A stretch of DNA of 64,000 bases from Olsenella sp. An188 (GCF_002160255.1 NZ_NFKF01000003.1:1-64000), one strand, 5' to 3'. Shown: positions 8,675-17,480, counted from the stretch's first letter. The notes: generated by a model not told the origin, from the sequence alone. Made by a program: numbers and translations.

Positions 8675-9337
8675 CTAGCAGCGGTGCGCGCTCGGGCAGA
8701 TGTCCTCGAGGACGCAGCCGTCGCACCTGGGGCCACGCGCGGTGCAGGTGTCGCGCCCGTGCTTGATCCACTGGTGGTTGACCGGCCCCCACAGCTCGCG
8801 CGGCAGCAGCTTCAGCAGGTCCTGCTCGGTCTTGAGCGGCTCCTTGGCGTGCGTCTTGGGCGAGAGCGCCAGCCGGTGAGCGATGCGGTTGACGTGCGTG
8901 TCCACCGCGATGCCCTCCACGATGCCAAAGCCCACGTTCATCACGATGTTGGCCGTCTTACGGCCCACCCCCGGCAGACGCGTGAGCTCGTCCATCGTGT
9001 GGGGAACCTCGCCGCCGAACTCCGAGACGATCATCTGCGCGCACTCGACGCAGTGGCGCGCCTTGCTCTTGTAGAAGCCGAGGCTGTGGATGTACTCGGC
9101 CACCTCCTCGGGCGTGGCGGCGGCCATCGCCTCGGGGGTGGGGAAGCGCTCGAAGAGCGCGGGCGTCACCTTGTTGACCTGCGCGTCGGTGGTCTGCGCG
9201 GAGAGCAGCACGGCAATCGTCAGCCTAAACGGGTTCGCGTGGTCGAGGAAGCACTCGACGGGCCCGTACTTCTCGTCAAGGCGGCGGCACACCTCCACGG
9301 CGCGCTCCACCTTGGCCTGCTTGGTCTCTCGGGGCAT
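8675..9337 (-). CDS. nth: Endonuclease III
   Basis: This bifunctional DNA glycosylase/AP lyase removes oxidised pyrimidines in base-excision repair. The 220-residue product has the helix-hairpin-helix with catalytic Lys (LPGVGRKTAN), the catalytic Asp (VDTHVNR) and the C-terminal 4Fe-4S loop with Cys spacing 6-2-5 (C-TARGPR-C-DG-C-VLEDI-C). The ATG at 9337 is preceded by GAGAGGAG. Length is normal for the family. Confidence 0.95.
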   Translation of the reverse strand: MPRETKQAKVERAVEVCRRLDEKYGPVECFLDHANPFRLTIAVLLSAQTTDAQVNKVTPALFERFPTPEAMAAATPEEVAEYIHSLGFYKSKARHCVECAQMIVSEFGGEVPHTMDELTRLPGVGRKTANIVMNVGFGIVEGIAVDTHVNRIAHRLALSPKTHAKEPLKTEQDLLKLLPRELWGPVNHQWIKHGRDTCTARGPRCDGCVLEDICPSAHRC

Positions 9338-9536
9338 GGGGACTCCTCTCTCGCTGCTACGATGATGGCACATCGTCTACTCAACGGCGAGGTTCGGCCT
9401 CCGGTTGCGTTCTTTTCGCCTGCCCCCGCGGTTGCGTATGCAAAGTCTCAAACGGCTTCGTGCGTAACCTCGCGATCGCCCCGCTTCGTGCCATACCGGG
9501 GTCCTGCGCGACTGGCGAGAAGAACCGGGGGCCTCC

Positions 9537-9957
9537 ATGAACATCAGCTGGGACGCCGAGGGCTACGAGAGGGGCTTCTCCTTCGTTCCGGCCTACGGGG
9601 CCGGCGTGATCGACCTCATCGACGTGCGCCCCGGCGAGAAGTGCCTGGACCTGGGGTGCGGCAACGGGACGCTCACGGCGGAGCTCGCGGCCTGCGGGCT
9701 CGACGCGTCCGGCGTGGACGCCTCTCCCGAGATGGTCGCGCTGGCGCGGGAGCGTCATCCCGAGCTGCGCTTTGAGGTGGGCGGCGCCACGTCCTTCTCG
9801 CTGGACGAGCCCGTTGACGTGGTGTTTTCCAACGCTCTCGGACGAGCTGATCGCCGCGGCGGTGGACGAGCTGGGCGCAGACTCGGAGCTGCTGCGGGAC
9901 GGTGCGTGGTATGCCGACTACGTGCGCCTGCGCATGCGTGCCGTCAAGGTGGCGTAG
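9537..9957 (+). pseudogene. Truncated class I SAM methyltransferase
   Basis: The first 98 codons encode a normal Rossmann methyltransferase start: SAM-binding LDLGCGNGTLTAEL, then GVDASPEMVALAR and VDVVFSNA. At about 9830 the usual middle third is absent and the frame changes. The family C-terminus (ELIAAAVDEL, then DGAWYADYVRLRMRAVK) follows directly in another frame to 9957. This is a deletion with a frameshift, so the product is probably inactive. The original enzyme resembled trans-aconitate or malonyl-ACP type methyltransferases. Confidence 0.75.
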
Positions 9958-10011
9958 GCCGGCTTCAGGGCGCGTGTCCGCGCCGCGCGGCTTCGGCGCT
10001 TAACAATCTGG

Positions 10012-10250
10012 AGTTATGGCAATCGTTATGGCAATCCTGCGAGCGCGGCTGCTTAGGGATTCGGGGTTATGGCAGCAGCGAAGCATCTTCCGCGGGCGAG
10101 AAGTACCGTGGGCGGGCCTCTGACCAGGGGTTCTTCTCGCCACGCCCTTTTTGGCGCCTTGAGGGCTGCCTCCGGGCTGCCATAACCCGGCTTTTCTAAG
10201 CAGAAAAGTGACGCGTGCTGCCATAACCCCGTTTTCGTAAGCAGGCCGCC
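10012..10250. repeat. Family D inverted-repeat element
   Basis: The gap between the broken methyltransferase and the XRE-aminotransferase gene holds forward units of GTTATGGCA (three, near 10014, 10025 and 10066) and reverse units TGCCATAAC (near 10179 and 10221). Between them is an inverted pair of the GGCGAGAAGTAC motif (10095-10106 with 10130-10141). The right half contains TTTTCTAAGCAGAAAA. Layout is the same as family A but with a different unit. Confidence 0.75.
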
Positions 10251-10290
10251 CCGTCATGGCCCCGGATGCCTCTGCCCGCCGCAAAAACCC

Positions 10291-10370
10291 TTGAGTTCAA
10301 ATTTGGTTGTGGTAGAGTGACAACATTGAACTTTTCTTGGCAAGAAGTTCAATTTGAGTCCAAAATTGAA
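10291..10370 (+). promoter_or_regulatory. Promoter and two palindromic operators before XRE-aminotransferase
   Basis: A likely promoter is TTGAGT (10291-10296), a 16-base spacer and TAGAGT (10313-10318). Downstream lies a 27-bp near-perfect palindrome with TTGAACTT/AAGTTCAA ends (10326-10352). Overlapping its right end is a second inverted repeat TTCAATTT/AAAATTGAA (10348-10370). These are placed as autoregulatory sites for the XRE domain encoded just downstream. Confidence 0.65.
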
Positions 10371-10384
10371 CCAATGGAGGCAGG

Positions 10385-11908
10385 ATGGGACAGGAGACCT
10401 TTGCCGACCGGCTGCGCGCCGCCATGTCGGAGCACTCCCTCAAGCAGGCGGACCTCATCCGCCTTGCCTCCGAGCGCGGCGCCAAACTCGGAAAGAGCCA
10501 GGTCAGCCAGTATGCGAGCGGCAAGGTTGAGCCGCGGGCGGACGCCTGCGCGCTCCTTGCCGACCTCCTGGGCGTCGACGCGTCCTGGCTTGCCACGGGG
10601 GAGGGGGCTCCCGGCGCGGCCCGAGCTGCCGCGCGGCCTGAGACCGCCCCCCGCCCGACCACAGCCCACACCACCCAAAGGAGTTCGACCATGCGCGAGT
10701 TCAAGAAGTCCTCAAAGCTCGAGAACGTTCTCTACGACGTCCGCGGCCCCGTCGTGGACGAGGCGGCCCGCATGGAGGCCGAGGGTCAGCGCATCCTGAA
10801 GCTCAACATCGGCAACCCCGCCCCCTTCGGCTTCCGCGCGCCCGACGAGGTGGTCCACGACATGCGCTCCCAGCTCACGGAGTGCGAGGGCTACTCGGAC
10901 TCGCGCGGGCTCTTCTCGGCGCGCAAGGCCATCATGCAGTACGCGCAGCTCAAGCACCTTCCCAACGTGGACATGGACGGCATCTACACCGGCAACGGCG
11001 TCTCCGAGCTCATCCAGCTCTGCATGCAGGCGCTGCTGGACAACGGCGACGAGATCCTCATCCCCGCGCCCGACTACCCGCTCTGGACCGCATGCGCCAC
11101 GCTCGCCGGCGGCACGCCCGTCCACTACCTCTGCGACGAGCAGGCCGACTGGTACCCCGACCTGGCCGACATGGAGTCCAAGGTGACGGAGCGCACCAAG
11201 GCGATCGTCATCATCAACCCCAACAACCCCACCGGTGCGGTCTACCCGCGCGAGGTGCTCGAGGGCATCGTGGAGATCGCGCGCCGCCACCAGCTCATGA
11301 TCTTCTCGGACGAGATCTACGACCGCCTCTGCATGGACGGCGAGAAGCACGTGTCCATCGCGTCGCTCGCGCCGGACCTGTTCTGCGTCACCTTCTCCGG
11401 CCTCTCGAAGTCCCACATGGTCGCGGGCTACCGCGTGGGCTGGATGATCGTCTCGGGCAACAGGCGCTGCGCGCGCGACTTCATGTACGGCGTCAACATG
11501 CTCTCCAACATGCGCCTGTGCTCCAACGTGCCGGCGCAGTCCATCGTGCAGACCGCGCTCGGCGGCTACCAGAGCGTTGAGCGCTACGTGGAGCCGGGCG
11601 GGCGCATCTATGAGCAGCGCAACTATGTCTACGAGGCGCTCAACGCCATCGACGGCATCACGGCGGTCAAGCCCAAGGCGGCGTTCTACATCTTCCCCAA
11701 GATCGACGTGAAGAAGTTCAACATCACCGACGACGAGCAGTTCGCCCTGGACCTGCTGCACGAGAAGCGCATCCTCGTGACGCGCGGCGGCGGCTTCAAC
11801 TGGGGCGAGCCGGACCACTTCCGGATCGTGTACCTGCCGCGCATGGAGGTCCTGCGCGAGTGCATGGAGGACCTGGCCGACTTCCTCTCGCACTATCGCC
11901 AGGGGTAG
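10385..11908 (+). CDS. XRE-type HTH domain fused to class I/II aminotransferase (AlaA-like)
   Basis: This 507-residue frame begins with an XRE helix-turn-helix (residues 5-80; KSQVSQYASGKVEPR is the recognition part). An Ala/Pro-rich linker of about 25 residues follows, then a complete PLP aminotransferase from about residue 103. The enzyme has N-P-N-N-P-T-G-A, S-D-E-I-Y-D-R and the PLP lysine in FSGLSKSHMVAGYRVG. It resembles alanine transaminases of the AlaA group (pyruvate + glutamate to alanine + 2-oxoglutarate). A strong internal ribosome binding site, AAAGGAG, precedes Met103 (ATG at 10691), so a separate 405-residue enzyme may also be made. The upstream palindromes suggest autoregulation. 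Confidence 0.85.
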   Translation: MGQETFADRLRAAMSEHSLKQADLIRLASERGAKLGKSQVSQYASGKVEPRADACALLADLLGVDASWLATGEGAPGAARAAARPETAPRPTTAHTTQRSSTMREFKKSSKLENVLYDVRGPVVDEAARMEAEGQRILKLNIGNPAPFGFRAPDEVVHDMRSQLTECEGYSDSRGLFSARKAIMQYAQLKHLPNVDMDGIYTGNGVSELIQLCMQALLDNGDEILIPAPDYPLWTACATLAGGTPVHYLCDEQADWYPDLADMESKVTERTKAIVIINPNNPTGAVYPREVLEGIVEIARRHQLMIFSDEIYDRLCMDGEKHVSIASLAPDLFCVTFSGLSKSHMVAGYRVGWMIVSGNRRCARDFMYGVNMLSNMRLCSNVPAQSIVQTALGGYQSVERYVEPGGRIYEQRNYVYEALNAIDGITAVKPKAAFYIFPKIDVKKFNITDDEQFALDLLHEKRILVTRGGGFNWGEPDHFRIVYLPRMEVLRECMEDLADFLSHYRQG

Positions 11909-11910
11909 GG

Positions 11911-12246
11911 CTACGGCTCCAGGCGCACCACCTCCCAGAGGTCCTCAAAGCGGACGCGGGTCCGGACGACCTGGAGGACCCGCAGGTCGGGCTCGACGCA
12001 GGCGACGATTCCCTCGCGGGTGACGTAGGCGTCGTCGGCGTAGTACGTCACCCGCGCGAGGTCTCCCCTGCGCAGGCGCGCGAGCTCGGCGGATATCTCC
12101 GTCGCGCGCTCCTCGCCCACCTCGCGGCGCGGCTCCCTCATGCGCTCCTGCGCGCGCACGAGGTCGTAGAAGCCGGTGAGGGCCGCGAACGGCATGAACT
12201 GCGCGGCGCGGTCCGCGTGGCGACGTGGCGTGGCCCGCTCACTCAT
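11911..12246 (-). CDS. YolD-like protein
   Basis: This 111-residue protein starts MSERATPRRHADRAAQFMPF, with the FMPFAALTGF block typical of YolD-like proteins. These are small proteins of unknown biochemical function found next to UmuC/DinB-type polymerases in Gram-positive bacteria and plasmids. Its ATG overlaps the end of the polymerase gene by 8 bases, so the two are translationally coupled. A role as a polymerase partner in SOS mutagenesis is inference. Confidence 0.75.
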   Translation of the reverse strand: MSERATPRRHADRAAQFMPFAALTGFYDLVRAQERMREPRREVGEERATEISAELARLRRGDLARVTYYADDAYVTREGIVACVEPDLRVLQVVRTRVRFEDLWEVVRLEP

Positions 12247-13573
12247 GGTGACCCCCGACCTGGCGGTTCCGTTCGCGGCCCGTTGCCCCGGGCCGGAAGC
12301 TGACGCCTCGGAGCAGCGCGTTTTTCCCAAAGCGCCGCTTGACGGCGTTGGTGGCCTGCGCGAGCCGCCGCTCCGCCGCCTGCGCCTCCACGTCCGTGAA
12401 GAGCGAGAGCTCCGCGTACTCCACGGGAACGAGCGCGCCAAAGGCTATGTTGACGCGCCTGATGGGACGGTTCGGGTCCACGACCTCGGAGAAGAGCCCC
12501 AGCAGCTGCGCGGTGAGCGCCTCGCGCGAGTCGGTCGCCTCCGGGAGCTTGCGCGATGCGCTCGCCCCGTCCGCCGTGCGCCCGAGCACGCGCGTGCCGT
12601 GCTCGCCGGTGAACGTCTGCGCCGGCGCGGGTGCGTCCCGCTCGTCCCAGGCGCGGCGCTCGCGCGCGTAGCCCGCGTACAGCGAGAGGTGTCCGCAGGC
12701 CAGGCCCTTGTCCACGAGGTCGAGCACGAGTGCGTCGGCCATCTCGCGCAGCACCACGCGTGCCTCCTCGAACTCGTAGTCCCTCGCGAGCACCTGGCCG
12801 CTCCCGATGGAGTGGGCGCGCGGCCGATACGCCTGGATCTCTGCGATGGTGCAGGGCTCGATTCCCCACGCATGGTCTATGAGCAGCTCGGCGTTGACGC
12901 CAAACTCGTCGTAGAGCGCGTCCTCGGGAAGTAGTGCCACCTCGCCCAGGCAGCTCGCCCCCATCGCCGCCAGGCGCCGTGCGATCCCCGGGCCTATGCC
13001 CCAGACGTCCGTGATGGGGCGGTGCGGCCAGATGAGGCACTTGAAGCTCCCCTCGTCGAGCTCCCCGATGTTGTCCGTGGCGTGCTTGGCCGTGACGTCG
13101 AGCGCCACCTTGGCGAGAAAGAGGTTGGGCCCGATGCCCGCCGTGGCGCAGACGCCGGTCTCGCGGCGCACGAGCGCGATGAGCTCGACCGCCAGCTCGC
13201 GCGGGGTCCGCCCGTAGAGGGCCAGGTAGGGACCTACGTCCACGAAGCACTCGTCCACGGAGTACACGTGGATGTCCTCTGGCGAGAAGTACCGCAGGTA
13301 GAGGGCATAGATCTGGGCGGACACCTCCATGTAGCGCCGCATGCGCGGCCGGGCCATCTCGTAGTCGATGCCGTCTGGGATCTCGAAGACGCGGCAGCGG
13401 TTGCGCACCCCGAGCGCCTTCATGGCGGGGGATATGGCCAGGCAGATGGTCTTCTCGCCGCGGGAGGGGTCCGCGACGACGAGGCGTGCCTCGAACGGGT
13501 CGTACCCGCGGTCCACGCACTCCACGGAGGCGTAGAAGCACTTGAGGTCTATGCAGAGATACGCGTGCGTCAC
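12239..13573 (-). CDS. Y-family DNA polymerase (UmuC/DinB-like)
   Basis: This 444-residue translesion polymerase starts at GTG after GAGGAGG. Catalytic residues are visible: C-I-D-L-K-C-F-Y-A-S-V near the N-terminus (first Asp) and Y-S-V-D-E-C-F-V-D (Asp-Glu pair). The fingers/palm, the helix-hairpin-helix thumb (DVWGIGPGIARRL) and the little-finger domain follow. It is of the UmuC/UvrX kind rather than housekeeping DinB, judging by its size and YolD partner. A LexA-like box in front suggests DNA-damage induction. Confidence 0.9.
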   Translation of the reverse strand: MTHAYLCIDLKCFYASVECVDRGYDPFEARLVVADPSRGEKTICLAISPAMKALGVRNRCRVFEIPDGIDYEMARPRMRRYMEVSAQIYALYLRYFSPEDIHVYSVDECFVDVGPYLALYGRTPRELAVELIALVRRETGVCATAGIGPNLFLAKVALDVTAKHATDNIGELDEGSFKCLIWPHRPITDVWGIGPGIARRLAAMGASCLGEVALLPEDALYDEFGVNAELLIDHAWGIEPCTIAEIQAYRPRAHSIGSGQVLARDYEFEEARVVLREMADALVLDLVDKGLACGHLSLYAGYARERRAWDERDAPAPAQTFTGEHGTRVLGRTADGASASRKLPEATDSREALTAQLLGLFSEVVDPNRPIRRVNIAFGALVPVEYAELSLFTDVEAQAAERRLAQATNAVKRRFGKNALLRGVSFRPGATGRERNRQVGGHHE

Positions 13574-13586
13574 GGTGCCTCCTCAC

Positions 13587-13598
13587 AAACACCTGTTC
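13587..13598. promoter_or_regulatory. LexA-like box upstream of Y-family polymerase
   Basis: AAACACCTGTTC matches the Gram-positive SOS consensus GAAC-N4-GTTC in 7 of 8 fixed positions. It lies 14 bases upstream of the polymerase start codon. Confidence 0.55.
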
Positions 13599-13667
13599 TT
13601 GTCGTGAAACCATGATGCGCGTCCGGCCGGACAGAAATTCGCCCCGGCCGGCCCGTCACAAATACTG

Positions 13668-13688
13668 CAACACTTGTTCTGGTATAGT
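13668..13688 (+). promoter_or_regulatory. Second LexA-like box and -10 element before thpR
   Basis: CAACACTTGTTC (13668-13679) matches GAAC-N4-GTTC in 7 of 8 fixed positions. TATAGT, a good -10 element, follows 3 bases later (13683-13688). Repressor binding here would cover the promoter of the ThpR gene. Confidence 0.55.
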
Positions 13689-13716
13689 GGCGGGCAAAGA
13701 GAGGCGGGAGGTTATC

Positions 13717-14244
13717 ATGCGCGCGTTCGTGGCCCTTGAGCTGCCGGAGGCGTTTGCCGACGAGGTGGGCGAGCTTGCGCGCGCCCTGGCGGCAACGTGC
13801 GAGGGGCGCTTTGTCCGACCCGGGAGTCACCATCTCACGCTGGCATTTCTCGGCGAGGTGGGGGAGGCGGAGGCGCGCCGGGCCATGGACGCGCTTGACG
13901 CGGCCTGCGCGGGTGCGGGCGCGGTGGAGCTCGCGTCGGCCGGCCTGGGGAGCTTCGGCCGCGGCCGCGACGCGACCCTCTGGCTGGGCGTCGAGAAGAA
14001 CCCCGAGCTCGCGGCCCTGTCGGGGCGCCTGCGCGAGGAGCTTCTCGCCCGCGGGCTTGGCTTTGACGAGAAGCCCTTCCTGCCGCACGTGACGCTCGCG
14101 CGCCGCGCCCGCCTGCCGCGGGCGGCGCTGGAGGGGCTCGTCTTTCCGCGCCCCGACTCGGCCGCGCGCGTCACGCTCTACCGCAGCATCCTCGAGCCGG
14201 ATGGCGCCCGGTACAAGCCGCTCTACACGGTTGCACTGGCCTGA
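13717..14244 (+). CDS. thpR: RNA 2',3'-cyclic phosphodiesterase (2H family)
   Basis: This 175-residue protein of the 2H phosphoesterase superfamily has the paired active-site motifs H-H-L-T-L-A-F and H-V-T-L-A-R, about 90 residues apart. It opens with RAFVALELPE, as LigT/ThpR proteins do. These enzymes open 2',3'-cyclic phosphates on RNA ends. The ATG at 13717 is preceded by GAGGCGGGAGG. It shares a 143-base divergent region with the SOS-like polymerase and may be damage-induced too. Confidence 0.85.
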   Translation: MRAFVALELPEAFADEVGELARALAATCEGRFVRPGSHHLTLAFLGEVGEAEARRAMDALDAACAGAGAVELASAGLGSFGRGRDATLWLGVEKNPELAALSGRLREELLARGLGFDEKPFLPHVTLARRARLPRAALEGLVFPRPDSAARVTLYRSILEPDGARYKPLYTVALA

Positions 14245-14357
14245 CGTGCGGCTTGCGGACGTTCTTCTCGCCCAAAGCGTCCAGAACCTGCGCGTTTCCC
14301 GGTGACGTGCAGGTTGCGGACGCCTCCGCGCGCCAAAGCGTCCGCAGGCCGCACGTC
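14244..14357. repeat. Family B inverted-repeat element, copy 1
   Basis: Starting at the thpR stop codon, this holds two hairpin modules. Each has arms ACGTGC(A/G)GGTTGCGGACG and their complement around CAAAGCGTCC. The first module also contains GTTCTTCTCGCC. It separates the convergent thpR and recQ genes. Other copies are near 16.4, 19.6, 52.5 and 53.5 kb. Confidence 0.7.
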
Positions 14358-14375
14358 ACTCGGCGGCGCGCGGCC

Positions 14376-16286
14376 TCACGCTCCGGCCCCCGTGGCCTCG
14401 GCGATCCGCGCGAGGAAGAGCTCGCCGTAGCGCTCGGCCTTCTTGGCACCCACGCCGGAGACCCCGAGCAGCCCGTCCACGTCGTGCGGCCGCTTGGCGC
14501 ACATGTCCACGAGCGTGGCGTTGCTGAAGATGAAGTAGGCCGGGACGCCCTGCTCGCGCGCGAGCTCGCCGCGCAGGTCGGAGAGCTCGTCGTAGAGCGC
14601 CCTCCCCAGCTCGTCGAGCTCGGCGACGTCCGTGGCCGCGCGCGTCTTGTCCGGCGCGGCGGCGATGCGGGCCACCCGCGGCTCTCCGCGGGCGACCTTG
14701 AGCATGAACGGCTCGTCCCACGGCGCCTCCCTGCGCAGGAACGCGCCGGATGCCTCCGTGAGCTCGATCGTGGGGTAGTCGCCGGCCGTCCGCGCGAGAA
14801 CGCCGCGAAACACCAGCTCGTCGAGGATGGCCCGCACTCGTCGCGCCGGCACGTCGGCCATGATGCCGTAGGTCGAGAGCGTGTCAAAGCCGCGGCGCAG
14901 GACCTTCTCGCCGCGCGACCCGCGCAGCACGTCCACGACCGTCGCCGCGCCCGCGCTCCGCCCGCGCTGGGCGATCCGCGCCACGCAGCTCACCACCTTG
15001 AGCGCGTCCGTGGTGGCGTCGACCTCCTCGAAGTCCGTGAGACAGTTGGAGCAGTTCCCGCAGTACGCGGGCGCCTCCTCGCCAAAGTAGCGCAGGATGT
15101 GGGCGCGCAGGCAGTCCGTCGTGGTTGCGTAGAAGACCATCTGGCGTAGGCGCTCGGCGTCGCGCTCGGCCAGCACGGCGCGCTGCTCGAGCGTGAGGTC
15201 CTCGCGCGGCTCGCTGCGCGACAGCAGGAACTCGGCGGTGTGGACGTCTCCGGGGGAGTAGAGCAGCAGGCACTCGGCGCGCGTCCCGTCGCGGCCGGCG
15301 CGCCCCGCCTCCTGGTAGTAGTTCTCCAGGGAAAGCGGCAGGTTGTAGTGGACCACGTAGCTCACGTTGGACTTGTCGATGCCCATGCCAAAGGCGTTGG
15401 TGGCTACCATCACGCGACTGCGGTCGTAGAGGAAGTCGTCCTGGTTGCGCTCGCGCTCCTCGGGCGTGAGGCCGGCGTGGTAGCGCGTGGCGAGAAGCCC
15501 CTCGTCGCGCAGCAGCTCGCAGACCTCCTCCACGGCCCGGCGGCTCGAGCAGTAGACGATTCCGCTCCTCTCGGCGCGCTGCCGGCAGAAGGCGACGAGC
15601 GTGCGGTCCTTCTCGGCTGCCCCGTGCGGGCGGGCCACGGCAAAGCTCAGGTTGGGTCGGTCAAAGCTGGCGAGAACCACGAGCGGGTCGCGAAGTCCCA
15701 GCGCCTCGTGGATGTCCCGGCGTACCGCACGCGTTGCCGTGGCCGTGAGCGCCATCACCGGCGGGCGCGCGGGCAGCCGGTCCACGAAGTCAATGATGCG
15801 CTGGTAGCTGGGCCTGAAGTCGTTGCCCCACTGGGAGATGCAGTGGGCCTCGTCCACGGCGAGCAGGCCCACGCCGCACGCGGAGACGCACTCCAGGAAG
15901 GCGGGGTCGTCCAGGCGCTCCGGGGCCACGTAGAGCAGCGCGAGCGCTCCCGAGGCCACGCCGTGCAGGACGCTCGCGCGCTCGGAGGCGCCGAGCGTGG
16001 AGTTGAGGAAGCTCGCGGCCACGCCCGCCTGGCGCAGCGCCCCTACCTGGTCGGCCATGAGCGAGATGAGCGGGGAGACCACGAGCGTGAGGCCAGTCCC
16101 GCGCGCGGCGAGCACAAGCGCGGGCACCTGGTAGCAGATGGACTTGCCCGCCGAGGTGGGCATCACGGCCAGCACGTCGCGACCGGCGAGCGCGGCGTCG
16201 ACGATCTCGGCCTGGTGCGGCCGGAACGACCCGTATCCGAAGGTGGTCCTGAGCACGTCGAGGGGCGTGGGTGCGGGTGAGGTCAT
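14376..16286 (-). CDS. recQ: ATP-dependent DNA helicase RecQ
   Basis: This 636-residue 3'-5' DNA helicase works in recombination and replication-fork repair. Residues 42-49 are the Walker A motif (M-P-T-S-A-G-K-S), the DEAH box is A-V-D-E-A-H-C-I-S-Q-W, and helicase motif VI is QEAGRAGRDG. A Zn-binding region (Y-C-G-N-C-S-N-C), the RecQ C-terminal winged helix and an HRDC domain (last 70 residues) follow. All RecQ core modules are present and the length is typical. Confidence 0.95.
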   Translation of the reverse strand: MTSPAPTPLDVLRTTFGYGSFRPHQAEIVDAALAGRDVLAVMPTSAGKSICYQVPALVLAARGTGLTLVVSPLISLMADQVGALRQAGVAASFLNSTLGASERASVLHGVASGALALLYVAPERLDDPAFLECVSACGVGLLAVDEAHCISQWGNDFRPSYQRIIDFVDRLPARPPVMALTATATRAVRRDIHEALGLRDPLVVLASFDRPNLSFAVARPHGAAEKDRTLVAFCRQRAERSGIVYCSSRRAVEEVCELLRDEGLLATRYHAGLTPEERERNQDDFLYDRSRVMVATNAFGMGIDKSNVSYVVHYNLPLSLENYYQEAGRAGRDGTRAECLLLYSPGDVHTAEFLLSRSEPREDLTLEQRAVLAERDAERLRQMVFYATTTDCLRAHILRYFGEEAPAYCGNCSNCLTDFEEVDATTDALKVVSCVARIAQRGRSAGAATVVDVLRGSRGEKVLRRGFDTLSTYGIMADVPARRVRAILDELVFRGVLARTAGDYPTIELTEASGAFLRREAPWDEPFMLKVARGEPRVARIAAAPDKTRAATDVAELDELGRALYDELSDLRGELAREQGVPAYFIFSNATLVDMCAKRPHDVDGLLGVSGVGAKKAERYGELFLARIAEATGAGA

Positions 16287-16358
16287 GGGGCTCCCAAGGT
16301 CACGGTTCTTCTCGCCCCATTATGCGCCTCGGACCGGACGGAGGGATGCGCCGTCGGG

Positions 16359-16546
16359 TACTTGCAGGTTGCGGACGGTTTGGGCCGTGGGACCGTCCGC
16401 AACCTGCACGTAAGCGGATGACGTGCGGCTTCCGGACGGTTTGGACCGTGAAACCGTCCGCAACCTGCACGTACCCAGACAACGTGCGGCTTCCGGACGC
16501 CCTGCCGAGAAGGACCGTCCGCAACCCGCACGTTCTTCTCGCCGCG
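16359..16546. repeat. Family B inverted-repeat element, copy 2 (188 bp)
   Basis: Three successive hairpin modules built from TTGCGGACGGT / ACCGTCCGCAACCTGCACGT arms end in GTTCTTCTCGCCGCG. It occupies most of the 450-base gap between recQ and the sigma-factor gene. Copy 3 at 19571 has the same length, orientation and module order, with about 93% identity by eye. The remaining gap (16547-16724) has no recognisable gene and probably holds the sigma-gene promoter. Confidence 0.85.
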
Positions 16547-16736
16547 CGGCCCCCCACAGCGACCCTCTCAGGCGTCGCCCCCCGCGTCCGAGTCGGTCAC
16601 GAGGGACCTTTCGCCGCAGCTTACCAAGAGCTTACACACGGAGCCGGCCGGCCCGATACCTTTGTCTGCGTGTCCGTTTCCGCGCGACCCCGAAAACGGG
16701 CGGGCGTTGCGCGCACCCTATAGCGGAGGGGATGCG

Positions 16737-17480
16737 TTGAGGCAGGAGAGGGAGATAGTCGCTCGGGTCCGAGCGGCCAGGGATAGCGCCCGGGCCGCCG
16801 ACGCCCTGGTGCGCGACTACTTGCCGTTCATCAAGGCGGAGACGGCCAAGTTCATGGGCCGACCCCCGCGGGAGGGACACGACGACGAGCTGGGGATAGC
16901 CATGTTCGCGTTTCACGAGGCGGTGCTGGCATACGACAGGTCCAAGGGGGCCTTCCTTCCCCTTGCGTCGCTGAGTATAAGAAATCGCCTGATAGACTTC
17001 AGGCGGCGAGAGCGTCGCCACGCAGACGTGGACTCTCTCGACGAGCGGCGTGGCGGGGACGAGCTGGACCCGGGGCGGGCCCTCGTGGACGAGCTCGCCT
17101 CGGAGCGAGACGAGATTGCCGAGAGTGACGCACGCCGCGCGAGCAGGGAGGAGATTGCCGAGTTCGCGCGGCAGCTCGAGGGGCTCGGCATCGCCCTTAC
17201 CGACGTGGCGGAAAACTGCCCCCGTCAGCGCCGCACGCTCGAGGCGTGCCAGCGCGCCCTTGCGTATGCCCGCGAGGACCAGGCCCTTCTCGACCGGCTC
17301 GTAAAGACGGGGAAGCTGCCGATGTCGGACCTCGCGCGTGGGTCGGGCGTTGACCGCAAGACGCTCGAGCGCCATCGTCGCTACCTCGTGGCGCTGCTCG
17401 TTGCCTACACCAACGGCTACGAAATCATTCGCGGCCACCTTTGCAGGATCGTCTCCCCGGCGGGAGGTGACGCGAGATGA
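16737..17480 (+). CDS. sigI: RNA polymerase sigma factor, SigI-like
   Basis: This 247-residue alternative sigma factor resembles SigI of Firmicutes. It contains a sigma-70 region 2 (DALVRDYLPFIKAETAKFMG, then DELGIAMFAFHEAVLAYD and RNRLIDFRRRERR), a long linker and the SigI C-terminal DNA-binding region (ARGSGVDRKTLERHRRYLVALLVAYTNGYEIIRGHL). No ATG suits this frame; I chose TTG at 16737 because GGAGGGG precedes it by 5 bases and the length becomes normal. Its stop overlaps the start of the next gene (ATGA), an RsgI-like anti-sigma factor, which is the standard SigI-RsgI pairing. Confidence 0.85.
   Translation: MRQEREIVARVRAARDSARAADALVRDYLPFIKAETAKFMGRPPREGHDDELGIAMFAFHEAVLAYDRSKGAFLPLASLSIRNRLIDFRRRERRHADVDSLDERRGGDELDPGRALVDELASERDEIAESDARRASREEIAEFARQLEGLGIALTDVAENCPRQRRTLEACQRALAYAREDQALLDRLVKTGKLPMSDLARGSGVDRKTLERHRRYLVALLVAYTNGYEIIRGHLCRIVSPAGGDAR

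Noticed and set aside
10385-10690. The XRE domain as a separate gene ending before the aminotransferase
   Set aside because: There is no stop codon between the HTH and the enzyme; only the internal ribosome binding site suggests a second start.
16359-16546. Family B modules as ordinary intrinsic terminators
   Set aside because: Multiple stems lack T tracts, copies occur in several contexts, and the sequence is conserved in loops as well as stems.
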